In this document: positions 42,724 through 51,519 of the stretch, in pieces
Layout of the letters: every line of letters begins with the position of its first letter
Position numbering within the stretch: position 1 is the first letter of the stretch
Assembly (NCBI RefSeq): GCF_000177195.2
Contig: NC_015953.1
Location: 1,550,001-1,614,000, forward strand
From: Streptomyces sp. SirexAA-E
Lineage (GTDB): Bacteria; Actinomycetota; Actinomycetes; Streptomycetales; Streptomycetaceae
Direction: 5' to 3'
Length of the DNA stretch: 64,000 nucleotides
Made by a program: the position numbers and the translations under genes
The notes under the pieces: model-generated
The model's database searches: none
Seen by the model: the letters and a program-made list of their open reading frames with translations, nothing else
What the model was told of the DNA's origin: nothing

Positions 42724-43950
42724 GTGCGACACCGTTCTTTGCTCATACTCACCGCAGTCCTCACCACCGGAGCACTGACTCTCACCGCCTGCGGATCGCG
42801 CGACGACGACAAGGGCAGCAGCGGCGGCAGCGGCAGCACCCAGACCGTCGTCATCGGCCTCGACGCCCCCCTGACCGGCGACCTCTCCGCCCTCGGCCTC
42901 GGCATCAAGAACTCCGCCGACCTCGCCGTCAAGACCGCCAACAAGGACAAGACGGTCCCCGGCATCAAGTTCGAGCTCAAGGCCCTCGACGACCAGGCCC
43001 AGCCCTCCGTCGGCCAGCAGAACGCCACCCAGTTCATCCAGGACAAGAACGTCCTCGGCGTCGTCGGCCCCCTGAACTCCGGCGTCTCCCAGTCGATGCA
43101 GAAGCCGCTCAACGACGCCGGCCTCACCCAGGTCTCCCCGGCCAACACCGGAACCGAACTGACCCAGGGCAACAACTGGAAGACCGGCGACAAGCAGCGC
43201 CCCTTCAAGACCTACTTCCGCACCGCCACCACCGACGCCATCCAGGGCGCGTTCGCCGCGAACTACCTCTACAAGAACGCGAACATCAAGGACGTCTACC
43301 TCATCGACGACCAGAAGCCCTACGGCGCCGGCCTCGCCGCCTCCTTCAAGACGACCTTCACCGAACTCGGCGGAAAGATCGTCGGCACCGACCACGTCAA
43401 CCCCGACGACCGCGACTTCAACTCCGTCGTCACCAAGGTCAAGGGCTCCGGCGCCAAGGCCGTCTACTACGGCGGCGAATACCCCGCCGGCGCCCCCCTG
43501 AGCCAGCAGCTCAAGGACAGCATCAAGATCCCCCTCATGGGCGGCGACGGCATGTACAGCGCCGACTTCATCAGCCTCAACAAGAAGGCCGAAGGCGACA
43601 TCGCCACCTCCGTCGGCAAGCCCGTCGAAGAGCTCGAGTCCGCCAAGAAGTTCATCGCCGACTACAAGACGGCCGGATACAAGGACGCCTACGAGGCTTA
43701 CGGCGGCGGCACCTACGACGCCACCTGGGCCATCATCGAGGCCGTCAAGGCCGTCGCCGCCGACAACGACGGCAAGCTCCCCGACGACGCCCGCACCAAG
43801 GTCCTCGACGCCATGAGCAAGGTCCAGTTCGAAGGCGTCACCGGCCCCGTCTCCTTCGACGAGTACGGCGACACCACCAACACCATGATGACCGCCTACC
43901 AGGTCACCGGCGGCAAGTGGACCTCCAAGCTCAGCGAGGCCGTCAAGTAA
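42724..43950 (+). CDS. livK: Branched-chain amino acid ABC transporter, substrate-binding lipoprotein
   Basis: 408 residues. Lipoprotein signal VRHRSLLILTAVLTTGALTLTAC with lipobox L-T-A-C. The mature protein is a type I periplasmic-binding fold: TVVIGLDAPLTGDLSALGLGIKNSADLAVKTAN, VVGPLNSGVSQSMQKPLND, YFRTATTDAIQGAFAANYL, VYLIDDQKPYGAGLAASFK. GTG start at 42724 is placed by AAAGGACC upstream and the signal peptide. First gene of livKHMGF. It captures leucine, isoleucine, valine or related amino acids. Confidence 0.93.
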   Translation: MRHRSLLILTAVLTTGALTLTACGSRDDDKGSSGGSGSTQTVVIGLDAPLTGDLSALGLGIKNSADLAVKTANKDKTVPGIKFELKALDDQAQPSVGQQNATQFIQDKNVLGVVGPLNSGVSQSMQKPLNDAGLTQVSPANTGTELTQGNNWKTGDKQRPFKTYFRTATTDAIQGAFAANYLYKNANIKDVYLIDDQKPYGAGLAASFKTTFTELGGKIVGTDHVNPDDRDFNSVVTKVKGSGAKAVYYGGEYPAGAPLSQQLKDSIKIPLMGGDGMYSADFISLNKKAEGDIATSVGKPVEELESAKKFIADYKTAGYKDAYEAYGGGTYDATWAIIEAVKAVAADNDGKLPDDARTKVLDAMSKVQFEGVTGPVSFDEYGDTTNTMMTAYQVTGGKWTSKLSEAVK

Positions 43951-44067
43951 CACCACCCGGACCAGACCCGGGCAGCACCACACCTCACACAGCACACAGA
44001 CCGCGCGGGAGCGCTACGAGCACTCCCGCGCGGTGCCATATCCGAACCACTCCACGGAGGCCCTGCG

Positions 44068-44997
44068 GTGAACGAACTGCCGCAACAGCTGGCCAATGGA
44101 CTCATCCTCGGCGCGATGTACGGTCTCATCGCGATCGGATACACGATGGTCTACGGAATCATCCAGCTCATCAACTTCGCACACGGCGAGATCTTCATGA
44201 TCGGAGGCTTCGGAGCCCTCACGGTCTACCTCGGGCTTCCGTCCGGATTCTCCCTCCTCGCCGCGATACCCCTCATGATCGTCGGCGGAGTCATCTGCTC
44301 CGTCGCCGTCAGCGTCGCCGCCGAACGCTTCGCCTACCGGCCCCTGCGCGGCGCACCACGCCTCGCACCCCTCATCACCGCCATCGGCCTCTCCCTCGCA
44401 CTCCAGCAGGCCGTGTGGATGTGGTACCCCGACGCCACCAAGGACCGCTCCTTCCCGCAGTTCAAGGGCGAGGCGATCGACCTCTTCGGCGCCAGCATCC
44501 AACGCGGCGACCTCTTCGTCCTCGTCGCGGCCCCCGTGTGCATGCTCGCCCTCGGTCTCTTCGTCTCCAAGACACGCGCCGGCCGCGGCATGCAAGCCAC
44601 CTCCCAGGACCCCGACACCGCCAAGCTCATGGGCATCAACACCGACCGCATCATCGTCATGGCCTTCGCCATCGGTGCCGCGTTCGCCGCCGTCGCCGCC
44701 GTCGCCTACGGGCTCAAGAACGGCCAGATCGGCTTCCGCATGGGCTTCATCATGGGCCTCAAAGCCTTCACCGCAGCCGTACTCGGCGGCATCGGCAACA
44801 TCTACGGCGCCATGCTCGGCGGCGTCGTCCTCGGCGTCGCCGAAGCCCTCGCCACCGGCTACATGAGCGACGTCCCCGGCATGGAACTCTTCGGCGGCGG
44901 AGCCTGGAAGGACGTCTGGGCCTTCGCCCTCCTCATCCTCGTCCTGCTCATACGCCCCCAAGGCTTGCTGGGCGAACGAGTCGCGGACAGGGCGTGA
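44068..44997 (+). CDS. livH: Branched-chain amino acid ABC transporter permease LivH
   Basis: 309 residues, about eight membrane helices. NGLILGAMYGLIAIGYTMVYGIIQLINFAHGEIFMIG is the LivH signature; KTRAGRGMQATSQDPDTAKLMGINTDRII is the ATPase-coupling loop. GTG start with CGGAGG upstream. Its stop overlaps the GTG (44994) that precedes livM. Lies 117 bp after livK. Confidence 0.95.
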   Translation: MNELPQQLANGLILGAMYGLIAIGYTMVYGIIQLINFAHGEIFMIGGFGALTVYLGLPSGFSLLAAIPLMIVGGVICSVAVSVAAERFAYRPLRGAPRLAPLITAIGLSLALQQAVWMWYPDATKDRSFPQFKGEAIDLFGASIQRGDLFVLVAAPVCMLALGLFVSKTRAGRGMQATSQDPDTAKLMGINTDRIIVMAFAIGAAFAAVAAVAYGLKNGQIGFRMGFIMGLKAFTAAVLGGIGNIYGAMLGGVVLGVAEALATGYMSDVPGMELFGGGAWKDVWAFALLILVLLIRPQGLLGERVADRA

Positions 44998-45002
44998 TAC
45001 CC

Positions 45003-46802
45003 ATGACCACCCACACCACCCCCGCCCTGCTCCCGCTCCCCGCATCCGCGGCCCGCACCGCCACCACCGCGGGCGCCGCACTCGCCCTCGCCGGCACCTT
45101 CCTCGCCTGGACCTACACCGACACCTTCCCCGGAGACCTCACCGTCACCGGCTACCCCGGCGGCCTCCAGGTCCTCACCCTCGTCAGCGCGACACTCACC
45201 CTGCTCTTCGCCCTCGCCGGACACGGCATCAAGGGCCTCGGCTGGCTCACCCCCGGCGGCACCTACAGCCCCACCCGGCTCCTCGCCCTCGGCACCTTCG
45301 TCATCACCGCCTACACCGTCGTCGCCGTCATCGTCAAAAAGGACGACGAGGGCAACCTCCTCGGCCTGGTCGAACTCGAACCCGGAGCCTGGATCAGCCT
45401 CGTCGGCGCCCTCGTCGCCGTCCTCGCCTCCCTGGGGCTCCCCAGCGACCAGCCCCTCGACGACACCACCAGGCCCCACCCGCTCAACCGCTTCCTCAAC
45501 AGCCTCCGCGCCCCCGCACCCGGCCGCGCCGCGGCACTCCCCGCCTGGGCCGAGATCCTCGTCATCGCCGCGTCCTTCGGCGTCGCCCTGCACGTCTTCA
45601 CCTACGGCATCGACACCGAGTACGCCGAGCTCTTCATCGGCTACGTCATCGCCGTCGGCTTCGGCTTCACCGCACTCACCCGGGCCGGACTCATCGCCCG
45701 CATCACCGCGCTGACCGCCAAACACCGCAACGTCACCCTCGCCGCGGCACTCGTCGCCGCCTTCTGCTTCCCCTTCACCCAGCAGAACGAGCAGTACGCC
45801 CTCATCGGCGCGAACATCCTCATCTTCGCGACCGTCGCCCTCGGCCTCAACGTCGTCGTCGGCCTCGCGGGCCTCCTCGACCTCGGATACGTCGCCTTCC
45901 TCGGCGTCGGCGCCTACGCCGCGGCACTCGTCTCCGGCTCCCCCATGTCCCCCATCGGCGTCCAGTTCCCCTTCTGGGCCGCCGTCCTCACCGGAGCCGC
46001 CGCCTCACTCGTCTTCGGCGTCGTCATCGGCGCCCCCACACTCCGGCTCCGCGGCGACTACCTCGCCATCGTCACCCTCGGCTTCGGAGAGATCTTCCGC
46101 CTCACCGTCAACGCCCTCAACGGCGTCAGCGGCCCCGACCTCACCAACGGCTCCCAGGGCATCCCCAGCATCCCCGACCTCGAACTCTTCGGATTCGACC
46201 TCGGCACCAGCCACGACGTCGGCGGCTTCACCCTCGGCAGGTCCGCCAACTACTACCTGCTCATGCTCGTCTTCACCGCCGTCGTCGTCCTCGTCTTCCG
46301 ACGCTCCGGCGAATCCCGCATCGGCCGCGCCTGGGTCGCCATCCGCGAGGACGAGACCGCGGCCACCGCCATGGGCATCAACGCCTTCCGGCTCAAACTG
46401 CTCGCCTTCGCCCTCGGCGCCACCCTCGCCGGCCTCGCCGGAACCGTGCAGGCCCACGTCTCCTACACGGTCACCCCCGAGCAGTACCAGTTCGCCGGCT
46501 CCGTACCGCCCAACTCCGCGTTCCTCCTCGCCGCCGTCATCCTCGGCGGCATGGGAACCCTCAGCGGACCCCTCGTCGGCGCCGCACTGCTCTACCTCAT
46601 CCCGGCCAAACTCCAGTTCATGCAGGACTACCAGCTCTTCCTCTTCGGCCTCGCGCTCATCCTCCTGATGCGCTTCCGCCCCGAAGGCCTCGTCGCCGAC
46701 CGCAGGAAGAAGCTCGAATTCCACGAGACCGGCCAGCTCGACGTACCACCGGACACACCACTCACCGACACAGCCGCCGGCACCACGAAGGCGGGGGCGT
46801 GA
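45003..46802 (+). CDS. livM: Branched-chain amino acid ABC transporter permease LivM with N-terminal extension
   Basis: 599 residues. The core LivM begins about residue 260 (LIGANILIFATVALGLNVVVGLAGLLDLGYVAFLGVGAYAAAL) and includes RLRGDYLAIVTLGFGEIFRL and the coupling loop ESRIGRAWVAIREDETAATAMGIN. The first ~250 residues add roughly five more membrane helices not needed for the fold; LivM is usually 300-420 residues. GTG at 44994 or ATG at 45003 can start it. The stop overlaps livG. Confidence 0.93.
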   Translation: MTTHTTPALLPLPASAARTATTAGAALALAGTFLAWTYTDTFPGDLTVTGYPGGLQVLTLVSATLTLLFALAGHGIKGLGWLTPGGTYSPTRLLALGTFVITAYTVVAVIVKKDDEGNLLGLVELEPGAWISLVGALVAVLASLGLPSDQPLDDTTRPHPLNRFLNSLRAPAPGRAAALPAWAEILVIAASFGVALHVFTYGIDTEYAELFIGYVIAVGFGFTALTRAGLIARITALTAKHRNVTLAAALVAAFCFPFTQQNEQYALIGANILIFATVALGLNVVVGLAGLLDLGYVAFLGVGAYAAALVSGSPMSPIGVQFPFWAAVLTGAAASLVFGVVIGAPTLRLRGDYLAIVTLGFGEIFRLTVNALNGVSGPDLTNGSQGIPSIPDLELFGFDLGTSHDVGGFTLGRSANYYLLMLVFTAVVVLVFRRSGESRIGRAWVAIREDETAATAMGINAFRLKLLAFALGATLAGLAGTVQAHVSYTVTPEQYQFAGSVPPNSAFLLAAVILGGMGTLSGPLVGAALLYLIPAKLQFMQDYQLFLFGLALILLMRFRPEGLVADRRKKLEFHETGQLDVPPDTPLTDTAAGTTKAGA

Positions 46803-47799
46803 CCACCATGACCACGACAGCCACCACCGGCACCACCGTCCTGGACGCCAGCGGCGTCACCATGCGCTTCGGCGGCCTCACCGCCGTACGCGGCGTCGAC
46901 CTCACCGTCAACGCGGGCGAGATCGTCGGCCTCATCGGACCCAACGGCGCCGGCAAGACCACCTTCTTCAACTGCCTCACCGGCCTCTACGTCCCCACCG
47001 AGGGCAAGGTCAGCTACAAAGGCACCGTCCTGCCCCCCAAGCCCCACCTCGTCACCCAGGCAGGCATCGCCCGCACCTTCCAGAACATCCGCCTCTTCGC
47101 CAACATGACCGTCCTGGAGAACGTCCTCGTCGGACGCCACACCCGGACCAAGGAAGGCCTCTGGTCCGCCCTCCTGCGCCTCCCCGGCTACAAGAAGGCG
47201 GAGAACTCCAGTCGCGAACGCGCCATGGAACTCCTGGAGTTCATCGGCCTCGCCGACAAGGCCGACCACCTCGCGCGCAACCTCCCCTACGGAGACCAGC
47301 GCAAGCTGGAAATCGCCCGCGCCCTCGCCAGCGACCCCGGCCTCCTCCTCCTGGACGAACCGACCGCCGGCATGAACCCGCAGGAGACCCGGGTCACCGA
47401 AGAACTCATCTTCGCCATCCGGGACCAGGGCATCGCCGTACTCGTCATCGAGCACGACATGCGCTTCATCTTCAACCTCTGCGACCGCGTCGCCGTACTC
47501 GTCCAGGGCGAGAAACTGGTCGAAGGCACCGCCGAGATCGTCCAGGGCGACGAACGCGTCGTCGCCGCCTACCTCGGCACCCCCTTCGAAGGCGCCCCCG
47601 GCGCCGACGAGGTCGCCGAGGTCGAGGCCGCCGAAGCGGGCGCCGCGGCCGCGGCGCCCCCCGCCGACCGGACCCCCGCCGCGCCCACCCCGGCCGACGA
47701 GACCCCGGCCGACGAGACCCCGGCCGACCAGGCACCCGCCAAGGCAGACACCACCGAGACCGGCACCACCCGCACCGAAGAGGAAGAGGAGGACAACCG

Positions 47800-47803
<4 letters not shown>
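46799..47803 (+). CDS. livG: Branched-chain amino acid ABC transporter ATPase LivG with acidic tail
   Basis: 334 residues. Walker A GPNGAGKTT at about residues 44-52, LivG-specific ARTFQNIRLFANMTVLENVLVGRH, signature LPYGDQRKLEIARAL, Walker B LLLLDEPTAGMN, then IEHDMRFIFNLCDRVAVL. The fold ends near residue 262; the remaining ~70 residues are Ala/Pro/Glu-rich with three TPADE/Q repeats and end EEEEEDNR. LivG is normally ~255 residues. GTG 46799 overlaps the livM stop; ATG 46808 is the alternative. It couples to livF as ATGA. Confidence 0.94.
47687..47731. repeat. Three 15-bp in-frame tandem repeats in livG
   Basis: Units start at 47687, 47702 and 47717 and encode T-P-A-D-E, T-P-A-D-E, T-P-A-D-Q. 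The first two are identical at DNA level, suggesting slippage expansion of the acidic tail. Confidence 0.85.
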
Positions 47804-48516
<713 letters not shown>

Positions 48517-48527
48517 GCCCCGCGTAC

Positions 48528-48571
48528 GGCGAAGGCCCGCACCCCGTTCGTCCGGGGTGCGGGCCTTCGCC
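48528..48571. terminator. Strong hairpin terminator after livF
   Basis: A perfect 19-bp stem (48528-48546 with 48553-48571) with loop TTCGTC lies between livF and the converging ANTAR gene, so it can act in both directions. Confidence 0.92.
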
Positions 48572-48593
48572 CTGAGCCGTGTGCCTGTACGGG

Positions 48594-49250
48594 CTACTCG
48601 GCCGCCTTCTTCTTCTCCTCGGCGTCCTCGATCAGCGCCTCGGCGAGCTGCTGCATCGACATCCGGCGGTCCATCGACGTCTTCTGGATCCACCGGAACG
48701 CGGCCGGCTCGGACAGGCCGTAATCCGTCTGCAGGATGCTCTTGGCCCGGTCCACCAGCTTCCTGGTCTCCAGCCGCTGGGCCAGGTCCGCGACCTCGCT
48801 CTCCAGCGCCTTCAGCTCCGCGAACCGGGACACGGCCATCTCGATCGCCGGCACCACGTCGCTCTTGCTGAACGGCTTCACCAGGTACGCCATCGCCCCG
48901 GCGTCCCGGGCCCGCTCCACGAGGTCGCGCTGCGAGAAGGCGGTGAGCATCAGGACCGGGGCGATGGACTCCTCGGCGATCTTCTCGGCGGCGGAGATCC
49001 CGTCCAGGACCGGCATCTTCACATCGAGGATGACGAGGTCCGGCTTGTGCTCCCGGGCGAGGTCGACGGCCTGCTGCCCGTCCCCGGCCTCGCCGACGAC
49101 CGAGTAGCCCTCTTCCTCCAGCATCTCTTTGAGGTCGAGGCGGATGAGCGCCTCGTCCTCGGCGATGACGACGCGGGTCGTCAGCGGCGGGACGTGCGAC
49201 TGGTCGGCGTCGACGGCGTCTTCGGGCTGGGGCGACTCGGGGGTGGTCAC
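48594..49250 (-). CDS. ANTAR-domain response regulator
   Basis: 218 residues. The receiver domain at ~25-140 has RVVIAEDEALIRLDLKEMLEEEGYSVVGEAGDG, phospho-acceptor Asp in LVILDVKMPVLDG, Thr in MLTAFS and Lys in VKPFSKSD. A short coil (AELKALESEVADLAQRLETRK) leads to the ANTAR RNA-binding domain (LVDRAKSILQTDYGLSEPAAFRWIQKTSMDRRMSMQQLAEALIE). Such proteins relieve transcription termination by binding paired hairpins. GTG start with AAGGAG upstream. Equivalent to PdtaR of mycobacteria; its sensor kinase is not in this window. Confidence 0.94.
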   Translation of the reverse strand: MTTPESPQPEDAVDADQSHVPPLTTRVVIAEDEALIRLDLKEMLEEEGYSVVGEAGDGQQAVDLAREHKPDLVILDVKMPVLDGISAAEKIAEESIAPVLMLTAFSQRDLVERARDAGAMAYLVKPFSKSDVVPAIEMAVSRFAELKALESEVADLAQRLETRKLVDRAKSILQTDYGLSEPAAFRWIQKTSMDRRMSMQQLAEALIEDAEEKKKAAE

Positions 49251-49323
49251 GGGGGCTCCTTGTTCCAGGGCAGGCAGTGCCGCGAAGCAGCCTACCTACC
49301 TGTCGCGTCCAACGGTCACCAGG

Positions 49324-49329
49324 TACACT
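49324..49329 (+). promoter_or_regulatory. Candidate -10 element of tRNA-Leu
   Basis: TACACT, about 16 bp before the mature tRNA end, fits the HrdB -10 consensus. The -35 position (TGTCGC at 49301-49306, 17-bp spacer) is poor, so this is tentative. Confidence 0.35.
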
Positions 49330-49344
49330 TCTCACGGTCACTGA

Positions 49345-49428
49345 GCCGGGTTGGCGCAACTGGTCGACGCGGAGGTCTCAAACACCTCTGTCCGAAAGGA
49401 CGTGTGGGTTCGAATCCCATACCCGGCA
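49345..49428 (+). tRNA. tRNA-Leu (anticodon CAA)
   Basis: 84 nt. The acceptor arms GCCGGGT/ACCCGGC pair, with discriminator A. The anticodon stem-loop GAGGT-CTCAAAC-ACCTC gives anticodon CAA, reading UUG. A long class II variable arm (TGTCCGAAAGGACGT region) and the T-loop GGTTCGAATCC complete it. CCA is not encoded. This is not the bldA tRNA, which has UAA. Confidence 0.95.
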
Positions 49429-49434
49429 CAGCAG

Positions 49435-49468
49435 AAGCGGATGTTCACATTCTCGTGAACATCCGCTT
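49435..49468 (+). terminator. Hairpin terminator of tRNA-Leu
   Basis: A 14-bp perfect stem (49435-49448 with 49455-49468), loop ATTCTC, followed by T residues. It lies 6 bp past the tRNA and is a standard intrinsic terminator. Confidence 0.88.
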
Positions 49469-49535
49469 TTCGGTACTTACGGCATCGTCTCGCGATTCAG
49501 AATCGTCGCACGCGTTTCCACGGATCGTTCTCGCA

Positions 49536-49841
49536 GTCCGGCAGCAGAGCATTGTGGACGCGTACCCGTGGGATTTCGTACGCGGTCTCGTCCATTCCGA
49601 CGGCTGCCGGAACACCAACTGGACCACCCGCATCGTCGCAGGCGAGCGCAAGCGCTACGAGGATCCCCGCTACTGGTTCACCAACGTCTCCGACGACATC
49701 CGGCGGCTGTACACCGACACCCTCGACAAGCCAGGCGTCGAGTGGACCCACTGCACCCGCGCGGGCAAGGAGTACAACATCTCCGTAGCCCGACGGGCGT
49801 CCGTCGCCCTCATGGACGCGCACGTCGGGCCGAAGCACTGA
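49536..49841 (+). pseudogene. C-terminal fragment of a LAGLIDADG-like DNA-binding protein
   Basis: The frame encodes SIVDAYPWDFVRGLVHSDGC, then RYEDPRYWFTNVSDDIRRLYTDTLDKPGVEWTHCTR and SVARRASVALMDAHVGPKH. From memory, this is the C-terminal half of streptomycete proteins with an N-terminal helix-turn-helix and a LAGLIDADG-type domain, often annotated as transcriptional regulators. The N-terminal half is absent; upstream lies the tRNA and its terminator. A GTG at 49554 could give a 95-residue protein, but a decayed remnant at a tRNA 3' end is more likely. Confidence 0.55.
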
Positions 49842-49847
49842 CGACCG

Positions 49848-51281
49848 TCACTTCGGGCTGTCGTCCTCGCCGATGTGGTGCACCCGCACCAGGTTCGTCG
49901 TGCCGGCGATCCCGGGAGGCGAGCCCGCGGTGATCACCACGACGTCCCCCTTCCTGCAGCGACCGATCCGCAGCAGTTCCTCGTCCACCTGCGCCACCAT
50001 CGCGTCCGTCGAGTCCACGTGCGGACCCAGGAACGTCTCCACGCCCCACGTGAGGTTCAGCTGGGCGCGGGTGGCCTCGTCCGGGGTGAAGGCGAGGAGC
50101 GGGATCGGGGAGCGGTAGCGGGAGAGGCGCTTGACCGTGTCCCCGCTCTGGGTGAAGGCGACCAGGGCCTTGGCGCCGAGGAAGTCGCCCATCTCCGCCG
50201 CCGCGCGGGCGACCGCGCCGCCCTGGGTGCGGGGCTTGTTGCGGTCGGTGAGCGGCGGGAGTCCCTTGGCGAGGATGTCCTCCTCGGCGGCCTCGACGAT
50301 GCGCGCCATGGTGGCGACGGTCTCGATGGGGTACTTGCCGACGCTGGTCTCGCCGGAGAGCATGACGGCGTCCGTGCCGTCGATGATCGCGTTGGCGACG
50401 TCGGAGGCCTCGGCGCGGGTGGGCCGGGAGTTGTCGATCATCGAGTCGAGCATCTGGGTGGCGACGATGACCGGCTTGGCGTTGCGCTTGGCGAGTTTGA
50501 CGGCGCGCTTCTGGACGATCGGGACCTGCTCCAGGGGCATCTCGACGCCGAGGTCGCCGCGGGCGACCATGATGCCGTCGAAGGCGGCGACGATGTCGTC
50601 GATGTTGTCGACGGCCTGCGGTTTCTCGACCTTGGCGATGACGGGGAGGCGGCGGTTCTCCTCGTCCATGACGCGGTGGACGTCCTCGATGTCGCGTCCG
50701 GTGCGGACGAACGAGAGGGCGATGACGTCGGCGCCGGTGCGCAGGGCCCAGCGGAGGTCGTCGATGTCCTTCTCGGAGAGTGCGGGCACGGAGACGGCGA
50801 CGCCGGGGAGGTTGAGTCCCTTGTGGTCGGAGACCATGCCGCCTTCGATGACGGTGGTGCGGACGCGGGGTCCGTCGACGCCGGTGACTTCGAGGGTGAC
50901 GCGGCCGTCGTCGACGAGGACGCGTTCGCCGGCGGTGACGTCGGCGGCGAGGCCGTCGTAGGTGGTGGAGCAGGTGTGGCGGTCACCTTCGGCGGGTTCG
51001 GTGGTGATGGTGAAGGTGTCACCGCGTTCAAGGAGTACGGGACCTTCGGCGAAGCGGCCGAGGCGGATCTTCGGGCCTTGAAGGTCGGCGAGGATTCCGA
51101 CGCTGCGGCCGGTCTCCTGGGATGCCTTGCGTACGTGGTGGTATCGCTCTTCGTGTTCGGCGTAGGTGCCGTGGCTGAGGTTGAGGCGGGCGATGTCCAT
51201 TCCCGCTTCGACCAATGCCTTGATCTGGTCGTATGTGTCGGTTGCGGGGCCCAGGGTACAAACGATTTTCGCTCGGCGCAT
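49848..51281 (-). CDS. pyk: Pyruvate kinase
   Basis: 477 residues. MRRAKIVCTLGPATDTYDQI, MDIARLNLSHGTYAEH, DLQGPKIRLGRF, the catalytic IAKVEKPQAVDNIDDIVAAFDGIMVARGDLGVE, ATQMLDSMIDNSRPTRAEASDVANAIIDGTDAVMLSGETSVGKYP are canonical. Converts phosphoenolpyruvate and ADP to pyruvate and ATP. ATG at 51281 is the conserved start; the frame is open 84 bp further but that extension is not family-like. It converges on the LAGLIDADG remnant. Confidence 0.97.
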   Translation of the reverse strand: MRRAKIVCTLGPATDTYDQIKALVEAGMDIARLNLSHGTYAEHEERYHHVRKASQETGRSVGILADLQGPKIRLGRFAEGPVLLERGDTFTITTEPAEGDRHTCSTTYDGLAADVTAGERVLVDDGRVTLEVTGVDGPRVRTTVIEGGMVSDHKGLNLPGVAVSVPALSEKDIDDLRWALRTGADVIALSFVRTGRDIEDVHRVMDEENRRLPVIAKVEKPQAVDNIDDIVAAFDGIMVARGDLGVEMPLEQVPIVQKRAVKLAKRNAKPVIVATQMLDSMIDNSRPTRAEASDVANAIIDGTDAVMLSGETSVGKYPIETVATMARIVEAAEEDILAKGLPPLTDRNKPRTQGGAVARAAAEMGDFLGAKALVAFTQSGDTVKRLSRYRSPIPLLAFTPDEATRAQLNLTWGVETFLGPHVDSTDAMVAQVDEELLRIGRCRKGDVVVITAGSPPGIAGTTNLVRVHHIGEDDSPK

Positions 51282-51298
51282 GGTTCGAGCGTAGACCT

Positions 51299-51314
51299 TA
51301 CCTATGGGTAGGTA
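51299..51314. promoter_or_regulatory. Inverted repeat just upstream of pyk
   Basis: TACCTA-N4-TAGGTA lies 18 bp before the pyk start codon. It could be an operator or a leader hairpin overlapping the ribosome binding region. No regulator is assigned. Confidence 0.4.
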
Positions 51315-51519
51315 TGCGGGTCCGCATGACAGGCCAACGGCCTTTGGATGAAGGGTTATTGACAACTGTTGAATTGTGCGGCGGGGTGCTCCGATGAGCG
51401 GTCCGGGAGGGGCGGGGGTGGCTGGTGGTCACCAGATCGCAACCTGCGCGGGGTGTTGCGGGTGGTGGTGGCTGGGCCAGAATCTACGCGCGTTGTTCGA
51501 ACAGAAGAGGGAGTGAAGC

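Noticed and set aside
42462..46802. One continuous frame across livK, livH and livM that might look like a giant fusion
   Set aside because: Only the last 600 codons (livM) are in the coding frame; livK and livH are in other frames with their own starts and ribosome binding sites.
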